From the NCBI RefSeq assembly GCF_900215335.1, contig NZ_OCMT01000005.1, positions 62,001-126,000 on the forward strand: a stretch of DNA of 64,000 bases, given 5' to 3'. Origin of the DNA: Pedobacter xixiisoli (GTDB lineage Bacteria > Bacteroidota > Bacteroidia > Sphingobacteriales > Sphingobacteriaceae). The notes beneath the pieces are model-generated. The model was not told the DNA's origin and ran no database searches. It worked only from the letters and a program-made list of their open reading frames with translations. This document shows positions 41,438 to 51,083 of the stretch, piece by piece (position 1 is the first letter of the stretch; the number at the start of each line of letters is the position of its first letter). Both the position numbers and the translations under genes were made by a program.

Positions 41438-44230
41438 ATGAACAAACATTTACAAAGAATTTTATTGTTGGCCATGTTTTGCATAGCCAATGTTGCTTTT
41501 GTGCAAGCGCAGGGAACTGTAAGCGGAAAAGTATTGAGTCAAAAAGATAAACAACCTATAGATTACGCTTCTATTGCTATTAAAAAATTAACTGCAGACT
41601 CGAGCGTAGCCGGTGCTACTTCGAGCAATGCAAGTGGCGCTTTCTCTGTTAACAATATTCCAGTAGGTAAATACAGGCTATATGTAGTTTACTTAGGTTT
41701 GAAAACTGTTAACAAAGATTTCGAATTAACTGCCGCTAAGCCTAGCATTAACTTTGGTGAACTTTTAATGGAGGATACTGGAGTAACGCTTAAAGGGGTG
41801 GAGATTAAAGGTGAAACTCCGCCAGTAGTTGTTAAAAAAGATACCTTGGAAATCAACGCAGCTACTTTGAAAGTTAAAGAAAACTCGGTAGTTGAAGATC
41901 TTTTGAAAAAAGTACCTGGTGTAGAAGTTTCTAAAGATGGTACAGTAACCACACAAGGCGAAACCATCAAAAGAGTGAGGGTAGATGGCAAAGATTTTAT
42001 GGGTAACGACCCTTTGTTGGCTACCAGAAATTTGCCAGCTGATATGGTAGATAAAATCCAGATCATCGACGACATGTCTGAGCAATCAAAATTCTCGGGA
42101 GTTGATGATGGCAACCGTGAGAAGATTTTGAATATCGTAACAAAGAATGGAGTAAAAAATAAAGGCTATGTGGGAAATAGTACCTTTGGCTATGGTACTG
42201 ATGAACGTCATGATGTAAATATCAATGTAAATCGTTTTGATGGTTCCCAAAGGATTTCACTTTTAGGGCAGTTTAATAACGTTAACAAGCAAAACTTTGG
42301 TGGCGGAGTTGGCGGCGGTGGCGGTGGTCGTGGTCAGATGTTTGGTGGTGCTGGTGGCGGACAACAGCAACAAGGTATCACCACCACTGGTGCTGCCGGT
42401 ATTGATTTTGCAGATACTTTTGATGATGGCATGCAGTTTAACGGAAGTTATTTCTTTAACAAGACCTCGTTGTTTAATACAGGTACTACAAATTCACAAA
42501 GCTTTATTGGTAATGATGTTGCGAGCAGTTTTGATAATACTGAAAGTACTACCAAGCGCTTAAATCATCGCTTAAACTTCATGATTGATACAAAGTTGGA
42601 TTCTGCAACATCAATTAGAATTCAACCGAATATTTCATACACTGATAATTCTGCAAACAGTTTAAAAGAATATGAGCAAAACACTGTAGCTGGAAAGGAA
42701 GTAGGATATCAGCGTTCTATTACAGGTTCTACGGCTCCTTCAATTAGTAATAACTTATTGCTTAGAAGAAAGTTTTTACGTAGAGGGCGTACTTTATCTT
42801 TAAATGTTAATACAAATATTAATGATAGTGATGCCAATAACTTCAATAGAAACCCATGGACTCTAACTAGGCCTACAGGTGTTACTACTGAAGATTTAGA
42901 TCAGCTAAATGATAATAACGTAAATTCATTTAGTAATACAGCAAGGCTGGTTTACACAGAGCCTCTTTCTAAAACTTTGAGCTTGGAGTTGAACTATCAA
43001 AATGGTTATGCAAAAGATAATAGGAAGCGTTTTGTTTATGATTTCAATACCCTAACACAGCAATATGATGTTGTTGATTTAGATTATAGTAACGAATTTG
43101 AAAACACAACGTTAACTAATTCAGTAGGCTTTAGTTTCAACAAAAATGAGAAGAAATATAATTGGAATGTAGGTGTAGCGGGACAACTTACCAATCGTAA
43201 AAACGATAATCTTACTACTGGCAAGCTGTTGAAACAAGAGTTTGTAAACATTACTCCCTCTGCACAGTTTAGGTATAACTTTAGTAACACCAAACGTTTA
43301 AATATTCGTTACGATGGTAGAACAAATCAGCCGAGTATAGATCAAATTCAACCAGTAAGAGATAATACAAATACTAGGAGTATTCCATTGGGTAATCCAG
43401 ATTTGAAGCCGTCTTTCTCTAATAATTTGAGGATTTTCTATAATAATTTTGATTTTGCGAGTTACCGTACTTTATTCTTAGGCGCATTCATTACCCAAAC
43501 TTTCAACGATTTTGGAAACACACAACGAGTAATCACAGACGCAGCATCAGACGATTTTGGTAAGATTGAAAATGGTTTTATTAATGTGAAAGGGAATTAC
43601 AACGCTAACCTGTTTGGTAATTTAGGGTTGCCAATTATTAAAGGCAATAAACTAAATCTTCAAATTGATGGGGGTGTGAACGTAAGTAAAGGCACTAACA
43701 TTACTGCAGGTATAGAAAATGTAACAAAGAACTTTGGTGTGAGAAATGGTTATAAATTGGTTTCTAACATGGATAAACTAGATTTAATCGCTGGTGTTTC
43801 TGGAAGATGGGATCATGGAACATATACAGTTGGCCAAGAAACTAACTTCTATACGATATCACCAAATATTGATATTAGTTACATGTTTCCAGGAAATATC
43901 CGTTTGCAAACAGATGTTACTTACAACAGCCTAACAGGCAGAGGAACAGCTAACGCAGACTATACACAAGTAAACGCTTACATAAGCCGTCAGTTCTTTA
44001 AAAATAAGGGTACATTCAAATTGTCTGTAAACGACTTGTTTAATGAAAATACTGGTGTTTTACGTACGGCGACAGCTAACGAGATCGTAGATAAAAACTT
44101 CAACGTGTTGAAACGTTACTTTATGTTCTCGTTCACTTACTCATTAAGTACTATTGCAGGTATGAGCCCGCAGCAGCAACAAGGAAGAGGCCCAGGCAAT
44201 TTTAGAATGGGCGGTCCAGGAAGAATGTAA
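41438..44230 (+). CDS. outer-membrane beta-barrel protein with CarboxypepD_reg domain (TonB-receptor-like)
   Basis: This 930-residue protein starts with a signal peptide (1-24, ending VQAQ). A CarboxypepD_reg-like beta-sandwich (about 26-110; GTVSGKVLSQKDKQPIDYAS) follows. A plug-like domain (about 125-235; LLKKVPGVEV, RVRVDGKDFMGNDP) and a long C-terminal beta-barrel complete the Bacteroidetes outer-membrane receptor layout. A Gly-rich low-complexity loop at about 288-310 lies early in the barrel region. No SusD partner gene follows, so it is not a canonical SusC. A strong terminator follows the gene. The substrate is unknown; the feoA-feoB genes downstream allow but do not show a role in metal uptake. 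Confidence 0.85.
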   Translation: MNKHLQRILLLAMFCIANVAFVQAQGTVSGKVLSQKDKQPIDYASIAIKKLTADSSVAGATSSNASGAFSVNNIPVGKYRLYVVYLGLKTVNKDFELTAAKPSINFGELLMEDTGVTLKGVEIKGETPPVVVKKDTLEINAATLKVKENSVVEDLLKKVPGVEVSKDGTVTTQGETIKRVRVDGKDFMGNDPLLATRNLPADMVDKIQIIDDMSEQSKFSGVDDGNREKILNIVTKNGVKNKGYVGNSTFGYGTDERHDVNINVNRFDGSQRISLLGQFNNVNKQNFGGGVGGGGGGRGQMFGGAGGGQQQQGITTTGAAGIDFADTFDDGMQFNGSYFFNKTSLFNTGTTNSQSFIGNDVASSFDNTESTTKRLNHRLNFMIDTKLDSATSIRIQPNISYTDNSANSLKEYEQNTVAGKEVGYQRSITGSTAPSISNNLLLRRKFLRRGRTLSLNVNTNINDSDANNFNRNPWTLTRPTGVTTEDLDQLNDNNVNSFSNTARLVYTEPLSKTLSLELNYQNGYAKDNRKRFVYDFNTLTQQYDVVDLDYSNEFENTTLTNSVGFSFNKNEKKYNWNVGVAGQLTNRKNDNLTTGKLLKQEFVNITPSAQFRYNFSNTKRLNIRYDGRTNQPSIDQIQPVRDNTNTRSIPLGNPDLKPSFSNNLRIFYNNFDFASYRTLFLGAFITQTFNDFGNTQRVITDAASDDFGKIENGFINVKGNYNANLFGNLGLPIIKGNKLNLQIDGGVNVSKGTNITAGIENVTKNFGVRNGYKLVSNMDKLDLIAGVSGRWDHGTYTVGQETNFYTISPNIDISYMFPGNIRLQTDVTYNSLTGRGTANADYTQVNAYISRQFFKNKGTFKLSVNDLFNENTGVLRTATANEIVDKNFNVLKRYFMFSFTYSLSTIAGMSPQQQQGRGPGNFRMGGPGRM

Positions 44231-44248
44231 GAGTTTAATCAGTAGAAA

Positions 44249-44276
44249 TAAAAAAGGAACCGATTGGTTCCTTTTT
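44249..44276 (+). terminator. terminator of the outer-membrane barrel gene
   Basis: AAAAAAGGAACC (44249-44260) pairs perfectly with GGTTCCTTTTTT (44265-44276) around a GATT tetraloop. It is a textbook intrinsic terminator, 18 bases past the stop. Confidence 0.93.
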
Positions 44277-44383
44277 TATGCCTAAATATTTGCCTGAACT
44301 CATATATCTCTAATTTTTATTGCTTAAAAATAAGCTTCTGGCTATCTTTTCGAATTATCCTTTTACCTTTTTGTTACACTATC

Positions 44384-44406
44384 TTATTTGTATTTAATAT
44401 AAATAA
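44384..44406. promoter_or_regulatory. AT-rich 23-bp near-palindrome upstream of feoA
   Basis: The 23 bases pair as two 11-bp arms around a central base with one mismatched pair (arms TTATTTGTATT and AATATAAATAA). It lies about 70 bases upstream of the feoA ATG, where an iron-responsive repressor (Fur- or DtxR-like) could bind. It is AT-rich, so a chance origin is possible, and it does not match a consensus I can name. Confidence 0.3.
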
Positions 44407-44476
44407 GGCCTAACTTGCAATCGTTTTAAGGGGCATGCAAATCGTTGTTTTTAACCCTTAAATAAAAGATTTTTGT

Positions 44477-44692
44477 ATGACACTTTCTGAATTAAATCCT
44501 GGTCAAAAAGGCACAATCGTTTCATTTACTGATCCAGAAATGGCGGTGAAATTAATGGAGATGGGTTGTCTTCCTGGCGAAGTGGTAGAAGTAGAAAGAT
44601 GTGCGCCGCTTGGAGATCCAATCGCTATTCGTGTAGCTGGATATCAACTTTGTTTACGTAAAACCGAAGCGGCGGTAATTATAATTCAATAG
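44477..44692 (+). CDS. feoA: ferrous iron transport protein A
   Basis: This 71-residue cytosolic SH3-like protein helps FeoB-mediated ferrous iron uptake. The family pattern LNPGQKGTIVSF, KLMEMGCLPGEVVEV and GDPIAIRVAGYQLCLRKTEA covers the whole sequence. It starts at ATG and ends 4 bases before the TTG start of feoB, forming a tight feoAB operon. FeoC is absent, as is usual in Bacteroidetes. Confidence 0.95.
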   Translation: MTLSELNPGQKGTIVSFTDPEMAVKLMEMGCLPGEVVEVERCAPLGDPIAIRVAGYQLCLRKTEAAVIIIQ

Positions 44693-44696
44693 TATT

Positions 44697-46820
44697 TTGG
44701 CTGATTTAAAAGTAGCATTAGTTGGGAATCCGAATACCGGAAAATCTACCCTGTTTAACCTCCTAACCGGATTAAATCAAAAAATCGGGAACTTTCCAGG
44801 GATTACCGTAGATAAGAAAACAGGTTATAGCAAATTGCCAACAGGTAAAACTGCCGAAATTATCGACCTTCCGGGAACTTACAGTCTTTACCCAAAAAGT
44901 AAAGATGAAAGTATTGTTTTTCAGGTTTTGGCCGATGAAAGCAATGCCAGTCATCCAGATATGATTGTGTTGGTAGCAGATTCTACCAATTTACGTCGTA
45001 ATTTATTGTTGTTCTCACAAGTTGCCGATTTAGGTATTCCGATGCTATTGGTGCTTAACATGGCCGATATGGCTAAGAAAGAAGGCATCAATATCGATAC
45101 AAATAAATTAGCAGAACGTTTAGGTGTACAAGTGGTAAATATCTCTGCTAGAAAAGGCGAGGGATTAAGCGAATTGAAACAAGCCATTGCCCAGACTACC
45201 ACTATTGCGACCCAAACTACCAGTATTTCTGCTAAAGATTTAGCTCCAACGGCTGTTGATGCCGTTAAACAAAAAATAGGTACAGATAATGATTACTATG
45301 CTTTGCAAGTTTTGCACCAGCATGAGCATTTGGCATTCTTTTCCGAAAAAGAGCAAGAAGAAATTGAAGCCATAGAAATAGGAAATGGATTTGATACCGT
45401 AAAGCTGCAAGGTGAGGAAACTGTTGCTAGATATAAGCATTTGAGCAAGGTTTTAACCGATGTAGTTACAGATACGGGAGCTGAAAAGAAATTTACATTA
45501 ACAGATAAATTAGATTCGATACTAACCCACAAAGTCTGGGGTTTTATCATCTTTATCTTCATTTTATTTTTCATTTTCAATGCAATTTTCTCTTGGTCTT
45601 CTATGCCAATGGATTTGATTGAAGGTTCGTTTGCAACATTAACCGAATGGGGACATGAATATTTGCCAGCTGGCGTACTTACCGATTTATTGTTAGACGG
45701 TGTGGTTGCTGGTTTGGGAGGAATTGTGATTTTTATTCCGCAGATTGCTATTCTATTTGCACTGATTTCCATTTTGGAAGATACGGGCTACATGGCACGT
45801 GTTACTTTCATGATGGATAAAATCATGCGTAAGTTTGGCTTAAGTGGTAAATCTGTAGTGCCAATGATTGGCGGTATTGCTTGTGCGGTGCCTTCTATCA
45901 TGAGTGCCAGAAATATTGAAAGCTGGAAAGATCGTATCATCACTATTATGGTAACGCCTTTGGTAAGTTGTTCGGCAAGGCTTCCTGTGTACACTTTGTT
46001 AATTTCTTTGGTTGTACCAGATGAAAAAGTTTTGGGCTTCTTCAGTCTTCAAGGTTTAACTTTGATGGCGATGTATTTGATCAGTATTATTGCCGCTGTG
46101 TTGGTAGCCTTGGTTTTCAAGTTCATCATTAAAGCAAAAGAGCGTTCATATTTTATCATGGAACTGCCTGTGTATCGTATGCCGCGTTGGAAAAACGTAT
46201 TATACACGATGTACGAGAAATCTAAGACCTTCGTTATTGAAGCTGGTAAGGTGATTATCGCCATTTCCATCATTTTATGGGTAATGTCTACTTATGGCCC
46301 AAGCTCTCGTTTCGAAGCCATTGATAAGAAATATGACACAATAGAAGCTACCTCTACTGATACAGTTCAGCTGGCTTCTTTGGAGCGAGACAGGTCGGCA
46401 GAGAAGTTAGAAAACTCTTATGCTGGTATTATCGGAAAAACAATAGAGCCGGTTATTAAGCCGTTGGGTTACGACTGGAAAATAGGTATTGCATTAATCA
46501 CTTCGTTTGCGGCTCGTGAAGCTTTTGTTGGTACCATGGCAACTATTTACAGTGTAGAAGGTGTAGATGATGAAAATGGAGAATTGCGATTGAGAGATAA
46601 GATTGCTGCTGCCAAAGACCCAGAAACGGGGTTGCCTATATTTACTTTTGCAGCTGCATTCTCCTTAATGCTATTTTACGCTTTTGCGATGCAGTGTATG
46701 AGTACGGTCGCTATTGTTTACAGGGAAACCAAATCATGGAAATGGCCGGTAATACAATTGGTATACATGACCGTAATGGCCTATGTTGCTGCGTTAATTG
46801 CTTATCAGTTTTTAAAGTAA
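44697..46820 (+). CDS. feoB: ferrous iron transporter FeoB
   Basis: FeoB imports ferrous iron across the inner membrane. The 707-residue protein has an N-terminal GTPase domain (G1 GNPNTGKST at 10-18, G3 DLPG, G4 as NMAD), a helical insertion that slows nucleotide release, and a C-terminal membrane domain of about nine helices. The Gate motifs are recognisable, with conserved Cys in IACAVPSIMSARN and VSCSARLPVY. Translation starts at TTG (44697-44699), where the MADLKVALVGNP beta-strand begins. It is directly downstream of feoA and co-transcribed with it. Confidence 0.97.
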   Translation: MADLKVALVGNPNTGKSTLFNLLTGLNQKIGNFPGITVDKKTGYSKLPTGKTAEIIDLPGTYSLYPKSKDESIVFQVLADESNASHPDMIVLVADSTNLRRNLLLFSQVADLGIPMLLVLNMADMAKKEGINIDTNKLAERLGVQVVNISARKGEGLSELKQAIAQTTTIATQTTSISAKDLAPTAVDAVKQKIGTDNDYYALQVLHQHEHLAFFSEKEQEEIEAIEIGNGFDTVKLQGEETVARYKHLSKVLTDVVTDTGAEKKFTLTDKLDSILTHKVWGFIIFIFILFFIFNAIFSWSSMPMDLIEGSFATLTEWGHEYLPAGVLTDLLLDGVVAGLGGIVIFIPQIAILFALISILEDTGYMARVTFMMDKIMRKFGLSGKSVVPMIGGIACAVPSIMSARNIESWKDRIITIMVTPLVSCSARLPVYTLLISLVVPDEKVLGFFSLQGLTLMAMYLISIIAAVLVALVFKFIIKAKERSYFIMELPVYRMPRWKNVLYTMYEKSKTFVIEAGKVIIAISIILWVMSTYGPSSRFEAIDKKYDTIEATSTDTVQLASLERDRSAEKLENSYAGIIGKTIEPVIKPLGYDWKIGIALITSFAAREAFVGTMATIYSVEGVDDENGELRLRDKIAAAKDPETGLPIFTFAAAFSLMLFYAFAMQCMSTVAIVYRETKSWKWPVIQLVYMTVMAYVAALIAYQFLK

Positions 46821-46889
46821 ATTGCTATATTGCTTTATTATTGTTGAATTGCTTAAAGGATATTCAATCATTTAAAACTTATTCATTCA

Positions 46890-47492
46890 TTGGACAAGAA
46901 AGAAGTACTGGCACAATATATGCCTCCATTGGCAGCTCCTATTATTGCTAAATGGATAGATTACTTTCAGTGTGAGTTTAAGATTTCGAAAAATAGGAGC
47001 ACTAAACTTGGAGATTATCGACATCCATTTAAGGAAAAAGGACACAAAATTTCGGTTAATAACGACTTAAATCCTTATGCCTTTTTAGTGACTACTGTGC
47101 ATGAATTTGCACATCTGCTAACTTGGAATGACCATAAAAATAAGGTGAAACCTCATGGTGCTGAATGGAAAATTAATTTCAAGCGGATGATGAAGCCTTT
47201 CTTCGATTTAGAAGTTTTCCCTCCGGATGTAAATCAAAGCATTACTGCTTATTTAAATAACCCTGCGGCCTCTAGCTGTACAGATTTACATTTGGCCAGA
47301 GCATTAAAGAAATACGATCAGCAGGAAGAAACCGTACACGTAGAGCAATTACCGTTAAATGCTATATTCACTTTAAAAGATGGAAGGAAATTTCAAAAAG
47401 GGGAGAGGATTAGAAAGCGTTATCGTTGTGCTTGCTTAGATAACGGGAAAATTTACCTATTTAATCCACTGGCCGAAGTTCATGCCGAGTGA
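46890..47492 (+). CDS. SprT-like zinc metalloprotein
   Basis: This 200-residue SprT-like protein has the zincin motif HEFAH (His71, Glu72, His75) and a likely third ligand at His89 in KPHGAEW. The C-terminal part (about 145-200) carries RKRYRCACLDNG, a zinc-finger-like remnant of the SprT beta-ribbon with only part of the usual four cysteines. Eukaryotic relatives (Spartan) cut DNA-protein crosslinks; bacterial members are mostly uncharacterised. Translation starts at TTG (46890-46892). Its 3' end overlaps that of the convergent XRE regulator by 13 bases. Confidence 0.82.
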   Translation: MDKKEVLAQYMPPLAAPIIAKWIDYFQCEFKISKNRSTKLGDYRHPFKEKGHKISVNNDLNPYAFLVTTVHEFAHLLTWNDHKNKVKPHGAEWKINFKRMMKPFFDLEVFPPDVNQSITAYLNNPAASSCTDLHLARALKKYDQQEETVHVEQLPLNAIFTLKDGRKFQKGERIRKRYRCACLDNGKIYLFNPLAEVHAE

Positions 47493-47776
47493 GCTTCCTG
47501 TTTTTCAAATAGTGCTTCTTTCTCTTTTTGAGCTTTGATTAACCTAAGGGTAGTGGCATTATTTACGTATTGGTCGTACTCCATACACAGAATAAGATAG
47601 TGTAACTCAAAGCCGTAGAAAACCGCAATCAGTTTAGCCGTATCAAGTCGTAACATAGTTTTGTCTTTTTCTAACTTGGCGTAACTGGTTCGTTCCAAAT
47701 TTAAAAAAGTAGCAATGTTTTCCTGTGTAACTCCCTTTAATTTTCGAAGCTTCCTTAAGATTTTACCAACATTCAT
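47480..47776 (-). CDS. XRE-family HTH transcriptional regulator
   Basis: This 98-residue cytosolic protein has an N-terminal helix-turn-helix of the Cro/cI type (VGKILRKLRKLKGVTQENIATFL, with ERTSYAKLEKDKTMLRLDT). A short helical tail follows (about 60-98). The ATG at 47776 is preferred over one eight codons upstream (47800) because the domain begins there. It is convergent with the SprT-like gene with a 13-base overlap of the ends. It is probably a single-gene transcript with unknown targets. Confidence 0.8.
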   Translation of the reverse strand: MNVGKILRKLRKLKGVTQENIATFLNLERTSYAKLEKDKTMLRLDTAKLIAVFYGFELHYLILCMEYDQYVNNATTLRLIKAQKEKEALFEKQEAHSA

Positions 47777-48045
47777 AAAAGCGTTTTTGTAGTAAATCAA
47801 CTAAAGATACAACTTCATTAATAGAGAAAATGGGAAAAAAAGTCACATTTTCTCGTTAAACACTGTAAATGAATAATTTTGCCCTAACAATTAAGGTCCG
47901 TCATTTAAATAAACGCTCGTAGGCGCTCTCACGCTTAAATTTTAAAGCCCCATCATTTGATTAGCGCTCTCTGTATTCAAATGTTGCGGGCTTGGCGGGC
48001 CTACATTCTCCCAAAAAGAATATTATTTGATTCAAAAAAATACGC

Positions 48046-50022
48046 TTAATAAGCTAACAACTTGTTGATGCTTTCTTCCAATCTGGCCTTTGCTAAAAAA
48101 TCATCTTCTAAAGCCTTATTCATTGGAATGGCCGTGTCTAAACTAGCACATCGCATTACTGGAGCATCTAAAAATTCAAAGCAATTTTCGTTGATCCAAG
48201 CAGAAATTTCAGAACCAAAACCTCCTGTCAACGTATCCTCATGTAATAACAAAACCCTTCCAGTAGCTTTTACTGCAGCTTTCACCGTTGCTTTATCCCA
48301 AGGCTGTAAGCTCACCAAATCTACTAAGGTAGCAGAAATTTCTGGATGTATTTTTAGATAGTTTAGTGCCCAGTGTACGCCTAAACCATAGGTGATGATT
48401 GTAATTTGCTCACCGTGCTGTAGGGTATTTGCTTTGCCAATTTCGATCGTATAGAAACCTTCAGGCACCAAGCCAGATAAGCTGCGATACAGGTATTTGT
48501 GTTCAAAATAAATTATAGGGTTAGGGTCTTCAATTGCAGCTAACAACAAACCTTTAGCATCATAAGAAAAAGCGGGATAAACTATTTTTAGCCCCGGAGT
48601 TTTAGTAAACCAGGCCTCGTTACTTTGAGAGTGAAAAGGTCCTGCACCAGTTCCTGCTCCCGTTGGCATTCGTACTACCACATCTGCTTTTTCGCCCCAA
48701 CGATAATGTGTTTTGGCTAAATTATTCACAATTTGATTAAAGCCTACACTTACAAAATCCGCAAACTGCATTTCGACTACAGATTTGTAGCCGTTAATAG
48801 AAAGACCTAAACCAGCGCCAACAATAGCCGATTCGCAAATAGGTGTATTACGAATTCTATCCTTACCAAACTCCGCAACAAAACCCTCGGTTATTTTAAA
48901 GGCACCACCATATTCGGCAATATCTTGTCCCATCAGTACCAAGTTCTGATGACGTTGCATGGCTAGCCTCAAGCCATCTGTAATCGCATCTAAATATCTT
49001 TTTTCGCTAGCAGCAGCAGTTGGAGCAATTGGAGCAACATCATAAGGATAATACATATCATTCAGTTCTTGCTCGGCATTTGCTTGGGGTTCTGGTTCTA
49101 AAAAAGCTGCTTCAATTTCACTGTCAATCTGTTTTTTGAAACTAATCCTGATTTCGGAAATGAGCTGCTCGGTTAAGACAGCTTCATCTAAAAGATAATC
49201 TTCAAAGTTTTTTACTGGATCTTTTTGCGACCACTCGTCAAATAACTGTTGAGGAACATATTTGGTGCCCGAAGCTTCCTCGTGGCCACGCATCCGAAAG
49301 GTCAAACATTCTACTAATATTGGTCTAGGATTTTTGCGAATATCTCCTATAAGCTCGTTTAGTTTATCGTAAACATCTAAGATGTTGTTGCCATCTAATT
49401 GAACACCTTCTATGCCATAACCAATAGCTCTATCGACTAAATGCTTACATTTAAATTGCTCATTGATGGGAGTAGAAAGGCCGTAGCCATTGTTTTCAAT
49501 TAAGAAAATCACTGGCAAATTCCAAACTGAGGCAACGTTAATTGCTTCGTGAAAATCGCCTTCACTGGTAGCGCCTTCTCCAGTAAAAACTAAGGTTGCT
49601 TTTGGTTTTTCGGCAATGATATCCGCTAATGCAATTCCATCGGCCAATGCCATTTGAGGACCTAAATGGGAAATCATTCCGATGATTTTATATTCTTGCG
49701 TACCAAAATGAAAAGACCTATCCCGGCCCTTGGTGAAGCCTGTTAACTTGCCTTGCCATTGTGCCATTAGCTTTTTAAGTGGAATGTCTCGTGTAGTAAA
49801 AACACCGAGGTTTCGATGCATTGGTAAGATGTATTCATCGCTTTGCATTGCTAATGTACTACCAACAGCAATAGCTTCTTGGCCAATTCCCGAAAACCAT
49901 TTGCCAATTCGACCCTGTCGTAGTAAAATCAGCATTTTTTCTTCTACCAAACGTGGGAAAAGTAAACGCTTATAGATATCCAATAACTCTGAATCGCTTT
50001 TTTGCTTACGGTCGAACTGCAT
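48046..50022 (-). CDS. fused branched-chain 2-oxoacid dehydrogenase E1 (alpha and beta)
   Basis: This 658-residue protein joins the alpha (about 1-315) and beta (about 340-658) subunits of the E1 component of the 2-oxoisovalerate dehydrogenase complex. E1 uses thiamine diphosphate to decarboxylate branched-chain 2-oxo acids and starts branched-chain fatty-acid precursor synthesis. The ThDP motif is seen as TGEGATSEGDFHEAINVASV in the alpha part. The beta part starts MGQDIAEYGGAFKITEGF and continues with PFHSQSNEAWF. The fused form is known in Bacteroidetes. The E2 and E3 genes are elsewhere. A TATCTTTA promoter-like box lies at 50044-50051 on the minus strand. Confidence 0.92.
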   Translation of the reverse strand: MQFDRKQKSDSELLDIYKRLLFPRLVEEKMLILLRQGRIGKWFSGIGQEAIAVGSTLAMQSDEYILPMHRNLGVFTTRDIPLKKLMAQWQGKLTGFTKGRDRSFHFGTQEYKIIGMISHLGPQMALADGIALADIIAEKPKATLVFTGEGATSEGDFHEAINVASVWNLPVIFLIENNGYGLSTPINEQFKCKHLVDRAIGYGIEGVQLDGNNILDVYDKLNELIGDIRKNPRPILVECLTFRMRGHEEASGTKYVPQQLFDEWSQKDPVKNFEDYLLDEAVLTEQLISEIRISFKKQIDSEIEAAFLEPEPQANAEQELNDMYYPYDVAPIAPTAAASEKRYLDAITDGLRLAMQRHQNLVLMGQDIAEYGGAFKITEGFVAEFGKDRIRNTPICESAIVGAGLGLSINGYKSVVEMQFADFVSVGFNQIVNNLAKTHYRWGEKADVVVRMPTGAGTGAGPFHSQSNEAWFTKTPGLKIVYPAFSYDAKGLLLAAIEDPNPIIYFEHKYLYRSLSGLVPEGFYTIEIGKANTLQHGEQITIITYGLGVHWALNYLKIHPEISATLVDLVSLQPWDKATVKAAVKATGRVLLLHEDTLTGGFGSEISAWINENCFEFLDAPVMRCASLDTAIPMNKALEDDFLAKARLEESINKLLAY

Positions 50023-50091
50023 GGGCTTAATATTGGTTTACAGTAAAGATAGTAATTAAGTAATCAGTCGTTGGGAATCAGTGGTCAGTTT

Positions 50092-50871
50092 TTATTTTGC
50101 ACCTTTAGACCTATTTAGGCTTAACCCTCCATCTATAATTTGAGTGCTTCCTGTAATATACTTAGCTTGCGGTGAACATAGAAAAACGGCCATGTTTGCT
50201 ACATCTTTAGGTAGGCCAGCATATTGTAGGGGAATTCGTTTTTCTTGTTCAATGCGATAATCAGAATTGTTCATTGCTTTTTCATTCATTGGCGTTAAAA
50301 TCATGCCTGGCGCAATACAGTTAACGGTGATGCCTTTCTCAGCTAGTTCTAAAGAAAGCGCTTTACTAAAACCCTTAACTCCAAATTTAGAAGCGCAATA
50401 ATCCGTTTTGCCTGCACTTACCACATCTTGATGTATGGAGGTGATATTGATGATACGACCATCCATCATATGTTCTTCTTGGTTGATGAAATATTTGGAG
50501 CACAGAAACACACCAAAGAGATTAGTTTCTACAGTGTTTTTAAACTTAGCAAAAGAGAGTTCAATAAGTGGCTTGTCATAACTCCTAATGCCAGCACTAT
50601 TGATGAGAAAGTCTATTTTCCCAAATATATTTCTTGCCTGCCTAAATAGATTGATAACTGAAGTTTCATCTCGAACATCACAATTGACCATTAAATTTTG
50701 AAGCCCATTTTTGTTCAGCTGGTCTAAAACTTTTTCAGCTAATTCATACTTTTTAAAGTAGGCGATGATAATGTTGCAGCCAAGATGGGCCAATTCCGTA
50801 GCTATGCTAGCTCCAATCCCAGATTCTCCGCCAGTAATAAGCGCAACTTTTCCTTTAAAATCGAAAGTCAT
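50092..50871 (-). CDS. short-chain dehydrogenase/reductase
   Basis: This 259-residue NAD(P)-dependent oxidoreductase of the classical SDR family has the cofactor motif TGGESGIG (residues 13-20), the NSAGI structural motif, and the catalytic Tyr-x3-Lys in DYCASKFG. The family PGMILTPM loop follows. The similarity to 3-oxoacyl-ACP reductase and glucose dehydrogenase is generic, so the substrate cannot be named. The gene is upstream of the E1 gene on the same strand with a 69-base gap and may be co-transcribed. Confidence 0.9.
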   Translation of the reverse strand: MTFDFKGKVALITGGESGIGASIATELAHLGCNIIIAYFKKYELAEKVLDQLNKNGLQNLMVNCDVRDETSVINLFRQARNIFGKIDFLINSAGIRSYDKPLIELSFAKFKNTVETNLFGVFLCSKYFINQEEHMMDGRIINITSIHQDVVSAGKTDYCASKFGVKGFSKALSLELAEKGITVNCIAPGMILTPMNEKAMNNSDYRIEQEKRIPLQYAGLPKDVANMAVFLCSPQAKYITGSTQIIDGGLSLNRSKGAK

Positions 50872-51083
50872 TATTTGATGATATCAGTTATAGTTACAAA
50901 ATAATAATTGTGGTTGGAATTAGCTAGTATGAACTTTTGTTTTTTGAAAAATGCATTACAATCCACGGTTGGATAAATCGGGATTGCAAATCTCAACGAA
51001 CAGAATCTACCATAATTTTGAAAGATTTTGTAGTTCTGCTTTAACTGCTTTCAAATTCAGGTAGTTAATGCTAATGTATAAAA

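Noticed and set aside
41438-46820. Outer-membrane barrel, FeoA and FeoB as one iron-uptake operon
   Set aside because: A strong intrinsic terminator at 44249-44276 and 246 bases separate the barrel gene from feoA.
46694-46951. 85-codon plus-strand frame across the feoB end
   Set aside because: It overlaps the end of feoB and the start of the SprT-like gene out of frame, with no support.
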